Below, in pieces: positions 56,408 to 64,000 of a DNA stretch of 64,000 bases (position 1 is the stretch's first letter; every line of letters starts with the position of its first letter). A program made the position numbers and the translations under genes. The DNA is from Paraburkholderia phytofirmans OLGA172 (lineage in GTDB: Bacteria > Pseudomonadota > Gammaproteobacteria > Burkholderiales > Burkholderiaceae). The stretch covers positions 434,001 to 498,000 of the forward strand of contig NZ_CP014578.1 of the NCBI RefSeq assembly GCF_001634365.1. Reading direction: 5' to 3'. The notes under the pieces are model-generated. The model saw only the letters and a list, made by a program, of their open reading frames with translations, did no database searches and was not told the DNA's origin.

Positions 56408-56962
56408 TCACTCGTGAGCGTCGGAAAGGAAGTCGAGTGCGAACGCGCGCAGGTCGTCGTGCACACGGGTGCCCTCGGGCAGGCCGCCGGCTGCGAGCGT
56501 CTTGCGGCCCTTGCCGGTCAGCACCAGATGCGTCGGATGGCCGAGCGAGGCGCCCGCTTGCAGGTCGCGCATCGCGTCGCCGACCACCGGCGTATGGTGC
56601 GGATCGACTTCGAAACGTTCGGCGATCATCTTCAGCATGCCGGGCTTCGGCTTGCGGCATTCGCACTGATCTTGCGCCGTATGCGGGCAGAAGAACACGG
56701 CGTCGATGCGCCCGCCGACCGCCGCCGCCATGCGATGCATTTTCAGATGCATCGCATTGAGCGCGTTCATATCGAAGAGACCGCGGCCGATGCCCGACTG
56801 GTTCGTCGCGATCGCAACGCGATAACCCGCCTGATTTAGCCGTGCGATCGCTTCGAGCGAACCGGGCAGGGCAACCCATTCGTCCGGCGACTTGATGAAC
56901 GCATCGGAATCGACGTTGATCACGCCGTCGCGGTCGAGGATCACCACCTTTTTGGTCGGCAT
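56408..56962 (-). CDS. gmhB: D-glycero-beta-D-manno-heptose-1,7-bisphosphate 7-phosphatase
   Basis: GmhB removes the 7-phosphate in ADP-heptose synthesis for LPS core. The 184-residue HAD enzyme has the catalytic D10 and D12 in ILDRDGVIN, ATNQSG near residues 52-57, a zinc site C92-H94-C100-C102 in FCPHTAQDQCECRKPKPG, and VVGDAMRDLQAG late. It starts 10 bases after the glyS stop. Confidence 0.96.
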   Translation of the reverse strand: MPTKKVVILDRDGVINVDSDAFIKSPDEWVALPGSLEAIARLNQAGYRVAIATNQSGIGRGLFDMNALNAMHLKMHRMAAAVGGRIDAVFFCPHTAQDQCECRKPKPGMLKMIAERFEVDPHHTPVVGDAMRDLQAGASLGHPTHLVLTGKGRKTLAAGGLPEGTRVHDDLRAFALDFLSDAHE

Positions 56963-56972
56963 GGCGCGGGGC

Positions 56973-59072
56973 TCAGGCGGCGAGTCGGGAAATGTCGGCG
57001 ACGCAATTCATCTGCTGATGCAGCGCGCCGAGCAAGGCCAGACGATTGGCGCGCAACGCCAGATCTTCGGCGTTGACCATCACGTCGTTGAAGAACGCGT
57101 CGACCGGTTCGCGCAACGCAGCGAGCGCGGTTAGTGCGCCCGTGTAGTCGCGTGCGGCGAGTTGCGATTGCACGCGAGGTGCAACTTGTTCGAGTTGCGC
57201 ATGCAAGGTTTTTTCGGGCGCTTCGGTCAGCAGTGCAATCTGCACACCGCCGGTCGCCGAACCTTCCGATTTCTTCAGGATGTTCGAAATCCGCTTGTTG
57301 GCTGCCGCGAGCGATGCCGCTTCCGGCAGCGCCGCGAATTCGCGCACTGCATCCAGACGCGCGACGATGTCGTCGAGGCGCGTCGGGTTCAGTGCCAGCA
57401 CCGCGTCGATTTCGGCCGGCGCGTAACCACGCTCGCGCAGCAGACCGCGCAGACGGTCCATGCCGAATTCGTAGATCGCTTGCGTCGAATCAGCAACACC
57501 CGGCACTGCGGCGAATTGCGCGTAAGCGGTGCGCAGCAGTTCGACCAGGTCGACCGGCAATTGCTTCTCGACCAGAATCCGCAGCACGCCGAGCGCATGA
57601 CGGCGCAGCGCGAACGGGTCTTTCTCGCCGGTCGGTTGCAGGCCGATGCCCCAGATGCCGACCAGCGTTTCGAGCTTGTCGGCGAGCGCGACGACGGTGC
57701 CGGTTGCCGTGGCCGGCAACGCATCGCCGGAGAACCTCGGCTGATAGTGCTCCGAGCATGCCAGCGCGACTTCTTCCGGCTCGCCGTCGTGGCGCGCGTA
57801 GTACGTGCCCATCGTGCCCTGCAGCTCGGGGAATTCGCCGACCATGTCGGTGATCAGGTCGGCCTTGGCCAGACGTGCAGCACGCTTCGCGAGCGCGACA
57901 TCTGCGCCGATCAGCGAGGCAATTGCACCCGCCAGCGCTTCGACGCGCTCGACGCGTTGCAGCGCCGAACCGAGCTTGTTGTGATACACGACGTTCGCGA
58001 GCAGCGGCACGCGGTCGGCGAGCGGCTTCTTCTTGTCCTGCTCGAAGAAGAACTTTGCATCGGCCAGACGCGGACGCACCACGCGTTCGTTGCCTTCGAC
58101 GATATCGCCAGGCGTCTTCGTTTCGATGTTCGACACGATCAGGAAGCGCGAGCGCAGCTTGCCGTTCGCATCCGTCAACGCGAAGTATTTCTGGTTCGTC
58201 TGCATCGTCAGGATCAGGCATTCCTGCGGCACTTGCAGGAATTCGTCCTCGAAACGGCAGGCGTAGACCACCGGCCATTCGACCAGCGAATTCACTTCAT
58301 CCAGCAGCGCTTCCGGCATCACGACCTGGTCGCCGTCGGCTTGCGCGAGCAGGTGCGTACGGATGGTTTCTTTGCGGTCGGCGAAACTCGCGACTACGCG
58401 GCCCTTGTGCATCAGCGTATCGGCATACGAATCCGCGTGCTGGATCTGTACGAAGCCTTCAGACAGGAAGCGATGGCCGAGCGTGGTGTCATCGGCGTCG
58501 ACGCCCAGTGCCGTGACCGGCACGACCTGTTCGCCGTGCAAGGTGGTCAGACGATGCACGGGACGCACGAACTGCACATTGGTGCCGTCCGGGCGCTGAT
58601 ACGTCATCACCTTCGGAATTGGCAACTTGGCGAGCGTTTCATCGAGCGCGCTTTGCAGGCCTTCGACGAGCGTGGCGCCCGGCGCGGCGTAGCGCAGGAA
58701 GAAGGCTTCGGCCTTGCCGTCCTGCGCGCGCTCCAGGTCGTTCACCGAAAAATCGGGAAAGCCGAGCGCGGCCAGTTTCTTCGCGAGCGGCGCGGTAGGC
58801 TGGCCGTCTTTATCGAGCGCGACTGAAACCGGCAGCACTTTTTCGCGCACGTGTTTTTCCGGCGCGACCGAACGCACGTTCTTGATCGTGACGGCGAGGC
58901 GGCGCGGCGTGGCGTAACGTTCGAACGACAGTTCGCCTTCGACCAGGTCGCGCGCCGCGAGGCGCTGCGCAATGCCTTCGGCGAAGGCGTCGCCCAGACG
59001 CGCGAGCGCTTTGGGCGGCAGTTCTTCGGTCAGTAGTTCGACGAGCAGGGTAGCTTGATGGGGTTGAGTCAT
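56973..59072 (-). CDS. glyS: Glycine--tRNA ligase beta subunit
   Basis: This 699-residue beta subunit pairs with GlyQ in the alpha2-beta2 glycyl-tRNA synthetase and holds tRNA recognition. [19 protein letters not shown] opens the protein. [19 protein letters not shown] near residues 490-508 is typical. The length is normal. It starts 15 bases after the glyQ stop and is followed by gmhB after 10 bases. Confidence 0.98.
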   Translation of the reverse strand: MTQPHQATLLVELLTEELPPKALARLGDAFAEGIAQRLAARDLVEGELSFERYATPRRLAVTIKNVRSVAPEKHVREKVLPVSVALDKDGQPTAPLAKKLAALGFPDFSVNDLERAQDGKAEAFFLRYAAPGATLVEGLQSALDETLAKLPIPKVMTYQRPDGTNVQFVRPVHRLTTLHGEQVVPVTALGVDADDTTLGHRFLSEGFVQIQHADSYADTLMHKGRVVASFADRKETIRTHLLAQADGDQVVMPEALLDEVNSLVEWPVVYACRFEDEFLQVPQECLILTMQTNQKYFALTDANGKLRSRFLIVSNIETKTPGDIVEGNERVVRPRLADAKFFFEQDKKKPLADRVPLLANVVYHNKLGSALQRVERVEALAGAIASLIGADVALAKRAARLAKADLITDMVGEFPELQGTMGTYYARHDGEPEEVALACSEHYQPRFSGDALPATATGTVVALADKLETLVGIWGIGLQPTGEKDPFALRRHALGVLRILVEKQLPVDLVELLRTAYAQFAAVPGVADSTQAIYEFGMDRLRGLLRERGYAPAEIDAVLALNPTRLDDIVARLDAVREFAALPEAASLAAANKRISNILKKSEGSATGGVQIALLTEAPEKTLHAQLEQVAPRVQSQLAARDYTGALTALAALREPVDAFFNDVMVNAEDLALRANRLALLGALHQQMNCVADISRLAA

Positions 59073-59087
59073 TTCTTGATGTTCTCG

Positions 59088-60095
59088 TCAGTCCTGGTCG
59101 ATCTTGCGTTCGACTTTCAGCGGCGGCGCCCACGCGGGCATGGCGGCATCTTGCTCGTCGGTCGTGAGGCCGGGCACGCCGTGCACGGGATTGCCGAGCA
59201 TCGGGAAACCGAGCTTTTCGCGCGAGTCGTAGTAAGCCTGGGCGACCAACTTTGACAGCGCGCGGATGCGGCCGATATACGCTGCGCGTTCCGTCACGGA
59301 AATCGCGCCGCGCGCGTCGAGCAGGTTGAAGGTATGGCCGGCTTTCAGCACGAGCTCATAAGCAGGCAGCGCGATCTGTGCTTCGATCATGCGCTTCGCT
59401 TCCGCTTCGTAGCTGTTGAAGATCGAGAACAGCAACTCGACGTTTGCGTATTCGAAGTTGTAGGTCGACTGTTCGACTTCGTTCTGGTGGTACACGTCGC
59501 CGTACGTCAGGCGGCGAAGTTCCGGGCCGTTCGGGCCTTGCTCTTCCCACTCGGTCCAGACCAGGTCGTAGACGTTCTCGACCTTCTGCAGATACATCGC
59601 GAGACGTTCCAGACCGTAGGTGATTTCGCCCAGCACCGGCTTGCAATCCAGACCGCCGACTTGCTGGAAGTAGGTGAACTGGGTGACTTCCATGCCGTTC
59701 AGCCACACTTCCCAGCCAAGGCCCCAGGCGCCGAGCGTGGGATTTTCCCAATCGTCTTCGACGAAGCGCACGTCGTTCTGCTTCAGGTCGAAGCCGAGGG
59801 CTTCGAGCGAGCCGAGGTACAGGTCGAGGATGTTTTCCGGCGCCGGCTTCAGCACGACCTGGTACTGGTAGTAATGCTGCAGGCGGTTCGGGTTCTCGCC
59901 GTACCGGCCGTCTTTGGGACGGCGCGACGGCTGCACATAGGCTGCTCGCCACGGTTCCGGACCGATCGCGCGCAGGAACGTATGGACGTGGGACGTGCCC
60001 GCGCCGACTTCCATGTCGATCGGCTGGAGCAACGCGCAACCCTGCTTATCCCAGTAGGACTGCAGTGTCAGGATGATTTGCTGAAACGTGAGCAT
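59088..60095 (-). CDS. glyQ: Glycine--tRNA ligase alpha subunit
   Basis: The 335-residue catalytic alpha subunit begins [15 protein letters not shown]. The class II motifs are seen in [38 protein letters not shown] and [13 protein letters not shown]. The ATG at 60095 has AAAGG with 6-base spacing, which favours it over an ATG at 60113. It heads the operon glyQ-glyS-gmhB-plsC-metallopeptidase. Confidence 0.97.
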   Translation of the reverse strand: MLTFQQIILTLQSYWDKQGCALLQPIDMEVGAGTSHVHTFLRAIGPEPWRAAYVQPSRRPKDGRYGENPNRLQHYYQYQVVLKPAPENILDLYLGSLEALGFDLKQNDVRFVEDDWENPTLGAWGLGWEVWLNGMEVTQFTYFQQVGGLDCKPVLGEITYGLERLAMYLQKVENVYDLVWTEWEEQGPNGPELRRLTYGDVYHQNEVEQSTYNFEYANVELLFSIFNSYEAEAKRMIEAQIALPAYELVLKAGHTFNLLDARGAISVTERAAYIGRIRALSKLVAQAYYDSREKLGFPMLGNPVHGVPGLTTDEQDAAMPAWAPPLKVERKIDQD

Positions 60096-60113
60096 GAAGT
60101 GCCTTTCGGGCAT

Positions 60114-60703
60114 AGGGCCGCGCCGCAAACGCCGGAGCGCGCGAGCTGGCCGTGGAGCGAAGTGCTAAACCGTAGATTTTAACGGAAAGGGAGGGGGGTG
60201 TCCGTTTTGCGAGTTGTGGAGTTGGCGAGCGGCGTGGGCTGGGTCGGTCGTCGCGATTGTGCGGTGGGAGTGACGCGGACGTGCAGCGTGGCGCCTGGGG
60301 GAGCTTAATCCCGGCGTGTTTTCAATCGAGTCTTAAGGTCGAAGCCTTGATTTGAATCGCAGATTTTCGCGTTGATCAAATTTCACGCGAAGGGGCGGTT
60401 GTAGGAGTCAGCCTTCGATATCTTTAGATATTTCGGTGTTGGGAAGCGTAGCGGGATTTTTGCGCGCGACATTGCAGGCACTAACTACCAAACAAGCGCC
60501 GTTCGGCAAACAGACTTCGAAAATCCGATGTTCGGTCATTGTGGACATTGGAAATCTCTACGTGGCGAAGATGGCAGAGCGTCCGCTTTCGGGAAAAGTG
60601 CTAAATCTGCTTTGGCCCGAAGGTAGTAGCAGTTACGGTTCCGGCATTGACGGCTAGAATCAGCGCGGCCTCGAAACCTTGGCGACTACATATATCCACC
60701 TAC
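60114..60703. other. 590-bp gene-poor junction before an accessory region
   Basis: Between glyQ and the AlbA_2 gene no convincing gene is seen. A 73-codon plus-strand frame at 60436-60657 has no recognisable motif or good ribosome site. Composition is visibly more AT-rich from about 60300 than in the flanking core genes. No tRNA, integrase or clear direct repeat was found that would mark an island end. The glyQ promoter must lie in the first part. Confidence 0.45.
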
Positions 60704-61942
60704 TCAGGAGCGAGGTAGGACCACGCGCACATAGTCTTCCGTCGCATCGAAGGTGGGTTCAATTCCGGTCGCCGCCCGCACCAAGGGAACAATCTTATTG
60801 CGCACGCCCATACCCCGGGCGTCCACATAGCCATAGTCGCGCAGGACGCCCACGATCGTCGTGTTACGCGGAGACCGTTGTCCGGCGAGCATCTTCTCAA
60901 CAGTCATTGAGTTCTGTAGTGCCCCGGGGCTGAGCACTTCAAGGCGGTCTGCATAGGCGACTATTTCCACCTCCAAGTTGCGGGTCCAGTCTCGGTGAGC
61001 GAGAGCGTTCACGATCGCTTCGCGTAGTGCGTCTGGCGGGTAGTGCCAGATGCGCTCTCGCCGAAGGCCATCGCCCAGATCCTCCCCTTCGGCGCTAACG
61101 AGCGACTGCCCCTGCATCCGATCCAGCAAGTCTTCGATCAGCCCATTTTCGATCAGTTCGCCAGGCCCACCGCCCTCTCGGCGCGCAAAGCGGCCTACGA
61201 GCGGGCCATCGAGCAGTGTGTCGTCGAGCGCCTGGTAACTTTTGTCATTGCCGTCGAACACCATCCAGCGGATGCCGGTCTGGCGCAGAAACCGACGCGG
61301 TGTGCGCCCGAATAGCACCAACCCGGCGATGCTGCATACAGGGGCGCGACCGTCTGCTTCGGTCATAAAGCCGAGTCCCACCATACGTCGCAGCCACGCT
61401 TCTTCGGTTGCAGGCAGTTCCCTGTCGCCGGCAAACGTCAACAGATAATCCTCCAGACGGGCGCGATCCAGTGTGTCCAGATCTGCACCAGAAACAGGCA
61501 AGGTTTCGCTATGCAGCAACCCGCCTGTAGCGAACAAGCGTGCCTGCGTTTCACGGTCCGCAAGCCGGGATGTGCTGCCCACGCGAATATAAATGTCTTC
61601 GCGACCATTGTGACGGAGCACGTAGGGCTTGCTCGTGCCCATCGTGACGGATACTGCTGCCACGTGTTCGTCGTTGTCCATCGAGACGACTTCGTAGAAT
61701 GGCAGAAGCATGGGATGCACGTGCGCGAATATCGCGTTCATTACCCACGTTTCCAAGTCCTCGCGCTGAATGCCGGAAATATTGCCGTCATCCTCCACGC
61801 CGAGCAGTACCATGCCACCTCGCAAATTGGCCATCGCGACAATTTCCCTTGCTAGTGCTTCGGGGCGTAGGTCATCGCGCTTGAACTCCACGCCGGAGTT
61901 CTCACCATTGGCGATGATTTCCAGAAGTTCTGTCTTAAGCAT
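60704..61942 (-). CDS. AlbA_2 (Schlafen-like) / HATPase_c_4 protein
   Basis: The 412-residue protein has an N-terminal AlbA_2 (Schlafen-like) domain at about residues 14-130, with GVEFKRDDLRPEALAREI and LRGGMVLLGVEDDGNISG. The C-terminal half carries an ATPase segment of the RecG-related HATPase_c_4 type, with REAIVNALAHRDW near residues 308-320 and DRLEVLSPGAL near 333. A last part, YVDARGMGVRNKI, resembles the winged-helix end of these proteins. Members are often called transcription regulators, but many occur in defence islands. It starts 9 bases after the stop of the ATPase gene, so the two form an operon. Confidence 0.85.
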   Translation of the reverse strand: MLKTELLEIIANGENSGVEFKRDDLRPEALAREIVAMANLRGGMVLLGVEDDGNISGIQREDLETWVMNAIFAHVHPMLLPFYEVVSMDNDEHVAAVSVTMGTSKPYVLRHNGREDIYIRVGSTSRLADRETQARLFATGGLLHSETLPVSGADLDTLDRARLEDYLLTFAGDRELPATEEAWLRRMVGLGFMTEADGRAPVCSIAGLVLFGRTPRRFLRQTGIRWMVFDGNDKSYQALDDTLLDGPLVGRFARREGGGPGELIENGLIEDLLDRMQGQSLVSAEGEDLGDGLRRERIWHYPPDALREAIVNALAHRDWTRNLEVEIVAYADRLEVLSPGALQNSMTVEKMLAGQRSPRNTTIVGVLRDYGYVDARGMGVRNKIVPLVRAATGIEPTFDATEDYVRVVLPRS

Positions 61943-61951
61943 GGTTCGTTC

Positions 61952-64000
61952 CTAGAATCCGTATTTCTCTTTGCGCTGGGAGAACGCTTCCCGACCTCCT
62001 TCCAGTATCTCGGCGACGCGTTCACGAATCTCTGGTACGTCGATGGAGCCTTGCGCCTCGGAAGGCATCTGTGCATGTGCGTCGGAGGCTGAAAAGATAC
62101 CGATCCACTCGGCGTCCCCGAATACGGGAATATTTGCGTTATGAGTGGCAAAGAGGAACTGGCGCTCCGTCTTCGCCCCGCGCAGTTGCGTCACAATCCG
62201 CTCAGCGATAAAGGCGTTGTCCAGGTTGTCTTCAGGCTGGTCCATCAGCAGTGGATCATCGTTTTCGAGCAGCAGCAGATGGAGAATGGCCGTGCATTGC
62301 TGCCCCGTCGAAAGCTGGTCCAGCGGCTTGAACAGCTCACCTTGGTGGGCAACGTTCAGTTCGATCTGGATACGGTCCTGCAGATCGATTTCTTCTAGTT
62401 CCAGCAAATGGCTGCGATCCAACCGCGCCAGCGTCTCAACCACGGAGTTCTGCATGCCCCAGTCGTAGGTCAGAGTCTTGAGAGCATTTTCGCCGTCCCG
62501 GATCCCCTGCACCAGCGCAGGGATGGTCAGGTCGTCACCAGACTGGTCGATCCAGGCCAGTTTCTTTTCTCCGAGCCCAGGCAATAGAAGCAGAAATTCC
62601 TTGAGTGCCTTGCGCTGGCCGCCGATCTTCAGGTTCAGCCGCAGTTTGCCCTCGAGCTTGCGATTGAGCTTTTTGACTGTCGTGCGCAACTCCTCACTAC
62701 GTTTGTCGCACGCCTGCGCGAATTCATCCAGCAGATTGCGCCGCTGGGTGTCTAGCTCATGTAGCAGCTTATTGATGGTTGCCACGCGAGTCTCGCTGGG
62801 GCGAATGGCCTCGATTTCGCGCAACAGTTCCTGATAGGCACGGCCGACGTCGCGCCCCGGTTTGCCAGCAAACGCGGGCAGGCTCGCGAAAACCTTTTCG
62901 AGTACAGCCGATTCTTCGGCTAGCCGGGCTTTGAGCACGGTTTGCTGTGCGTTTACCACCGCGGTGCTTTCACCGTGCAGCTTGCGAAAGTCCTCTACGT
63001 GTTTGCCGATCTCCGTCGCCAGTACGTCGAGTGTGCAGCGCATCCGAACGAGTACCTCGGCATGAGGCATGCCGTCGAGCGCCTTGTCGCTCAGGAACGC
63101 CGTATCAGGGAGACTATCTCCGAGTGAGGTCAGTCCGTCGGCCACACGATCCAGTTCTTCGCTCACTCGCTTGGACAACTGCTTTTCGCGCTCCAGCTTT
63201 GGCACTAGCGCCAGCTTGCTTTCGAGTCCAAGCAACTGGAATTGCTGGACCTGTTCCGTAAGTTTGGGCAGGCGGCCAACCTGAGCCTGCAGGTCATCTT
63301 TCTGACGCGTTGCTGCGAGTAGCTTTTCGCGATTTTCGGCCAGCCGTTTGGCTACAGCGTAGATTTCACCGGTTAGCGCCGTACCACCAGGCAGAAAACG
63401 GTTGAGGATGTCGGTTTGGCGGACCGGGTCGCGAGCCAACTCGAAGATCTCGTTTTGGCCATAGATCTCAATGCGGGGTAACAGGTCGCGAGGCTGCAAG
63501 GTCGATATCTGCCCGCGATCGTCCTTGACCATCGGTAGCTCACCATAGCGGCGCGAGACCCGATAGTGTCGCCCGTTCTGCACATGCGAGACCACCGACA
63601 GCTCGATGCGACCACCAGCACCGAGATTAGCTTTGACGATGTCCTCATACTGCCGTCGCGCGGCGAGCCCAAGCGGCGGCGCATCGAGCACATAGCGCAG
63701 GCACTCGATCAGAGTTGACTTGCCTGTTCCTCGCCCACCGATCACCGTATTCAGATGCGCCGACAGTTCAATATTGATGCCGTCCAGATAGCCGCCGTGA
63801 AAGTTCAGTGCTTCCAGCCGTGAATAGTGGGCCTCAGGCAAAGGACCCAGCCGGATACGCGACTCAGGGTCCTTGAACGCGGTGAGAAAACCTTCGAAAC
63901 CCGGGCGCGTCATCTTGATCCAGCAGGTCGCCCCGGAATCGGCCAGATCCTCGGGTTTGGCGACATCTTTGGCATTGAGCATCGCGACAGGATGCGCACG
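61952..64000 (-). CDS. PHP-linked SMC/RecF-like ATPase (TrlF-like), 5' part outside the window
   Basis: The frame runs off the window's right edge; six further codons (RAHPVA) are open before the first in-window Met at 63982. The first 45 visible residues (TCWIKMTRPGFEGFLTAF) look like the end of a PHP phosphoesterase domain, as in TrlF-type proteins. An ATPase follows with Walker A IGGRGTGKSTL (about 81-91 from that Met), a long coiled-coil middle rich in Glu, Lys and Leu (about 200-470), signature LSTGQQC and Walker B LLMDQPEDNLDNAF. This is the RecF/SMC ABC-ATPase plan. It is first of a two-gene operon with the AlbA_2 protein. Confidence 0.82.
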   Translation of the reverse strand, partial: RAHPVAMLNAKDVAKPEDLADSGATCWIKMTRPGFEGFLTAFKDPESRIRLGPLPEAHYSRLEALNFHGGYLDGINIELSAHLNTVIGGRGTGKSTLIECLRYVLDAPPLGLAARRQYEDIVKANLGAGGRIELSVVSHVQNGRHYRVSRRYGELPMVKDDRGQISTLQPRDLLPRIEIYGQNEIFELARDPVRQTDILNRFLPGGTALTGEIYAVAKRLAENREKLLAATRQKDDLQAQVGRLPKLTEQVQQFQLLGLESKLALVPKLEREKQLSKRVSEELDRVADGLTSLGDSLPDTAFLSDKALDGMPHAEVLVRMRCTLDVLATEIGKHVEDFRKLHGESTAVVNAQQTVLKARLAEESAVLEKVFASLPAFAGKPGRDVGRAYQELLREIEAIRPSETRVATINKLLHELDTQRRNLLDEFAQACDKRSEELRTTVKKLNRKLEGKLRLNLKIGGQRKALKEFLLLLPGLGEKKLAWIDQSGDDLTIPALVQGIRDGENALKTLTYDWGMQNSVVETLARLDRSHLLELEEIDLQDRIQIELNVAHQGELFKPLDQLSTGQQCTAILHLLLLENDDPLLMDQPEDNLDNAFIAERIVTQLRGAKTERQFLFATHNANIPVFGDAEWIGIFSASDAHAQMPSEAQGSIDVPEIRERVAEILEGGREAFSQRKEKYGF

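Noticed and set aside
60436..60657. 73-codon plus-strand frame in the junction region
   Set aside because: It has no recognisable motif, no good ribosome site and lies in AT-richer non-coding-looking DNA. It could still be a decayed fragment.
1..64000. Search by eye for tRNA, rRNA, CRISPR arrays, insertion sequences and integrases
   Set aside because: None was recognised. Short or divergent tRNA or small RNA genes could be missed without a covariance search.

Overview
The window looks like core chromosome of a GC-rich betaproteobacterium of the Burkholderiaceae, most likely Paraburkholderia or Burkholderia. The evidence is gene content and gene order: lptD-surA-pdxA-rsmA with divergent amgK-murU, glyQ-glyS-gmhB-plsC, ubiE/ubiJ/ubiB, a trimeric-type porin, an ATM1-type ABC exporter, a DUF4148-like secreted protein and PAS-GGDEF-EAL signalling. 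This assignment is inference; no rRNA or tRNA gene is visible.

Region 1 (1-6.1 kb). A cut RpiR-type regulator, a D-aminoacylase and a RidA protein form a likely D-amino-acid catabolic operon. A converging set follows on the minus strand: ilvA, a 5'-nucleotidase and queF. A long hairpin repeat separates the two groups. Region 2 (6.6-21.7 kb, all plus strand). A 1364-residue fused FAD/Fe-S oxidoreductase comes first, then HIT, DUF971, ubiE, a Tim44-like membrane protein, ubiJ, ubiB, a TPMT-like methyltransferase, an FmdB zinc ribbon, a DUF502 protein, aspS, nudB and clsB. Ubiquinone synthesis is the main theme, joined by translation and membrane lipid genes.

Region 3 (21.7-29.1 kb) is a fatty-acid beta-oxidation locus: a TetR regulator with a perfect 18-bp palindrome in its promoter, an acyl-CoA dehydrogenase, a fused 3-hydroxyacyl-CoA dehydrogenase/enoyl-CoA hydratase, a thiolase, and an enoyl-CoA hydratase beyond a terminator. 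Region 4 (29.1-38.2 kb) carries fdhD, a nitrate-reductase-associated protein, a large c-di-GMP enzyme with a LOV-like domain, a glutathione S-transferase, a DUF4148-like protein, a YciA thioesterase and an ABC exporter. Three short tandem repeats sit between these genes, including twelve 13-bp units.

Region 5 (38.3-46.2 kb) is an envelope cluster: MurNAc recycling (amgK, murU) divergent from LPS and outer-membrane protein assembly (lptD, surA), followed by pdxA and rsmA. Region 6 (46.6-53.5 kb) has a porin, an autotransporter with a Pro/Thr repeat linker, and an MFS transporter divergent from a LysR regulator. Region 7 (53.8-60.1 kb) holds gloA, an NTF2-like protein and a minus-strand operon glyQ-glyS-gmhB-plsC-metalloprotease.

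Region 8 (60.1-64 kb) looks accessory. A gene-poor gap of about 590 bp is followed by a two-gene minus-strand module: an SMC/RecF-like ATPase whose start lies outside the window, apparently fused to a PHP domain, and an AlbA_2/HATPase (Schlafen-like) protein. This pair is the best candidate for a poorly described, possibly defensive, system.
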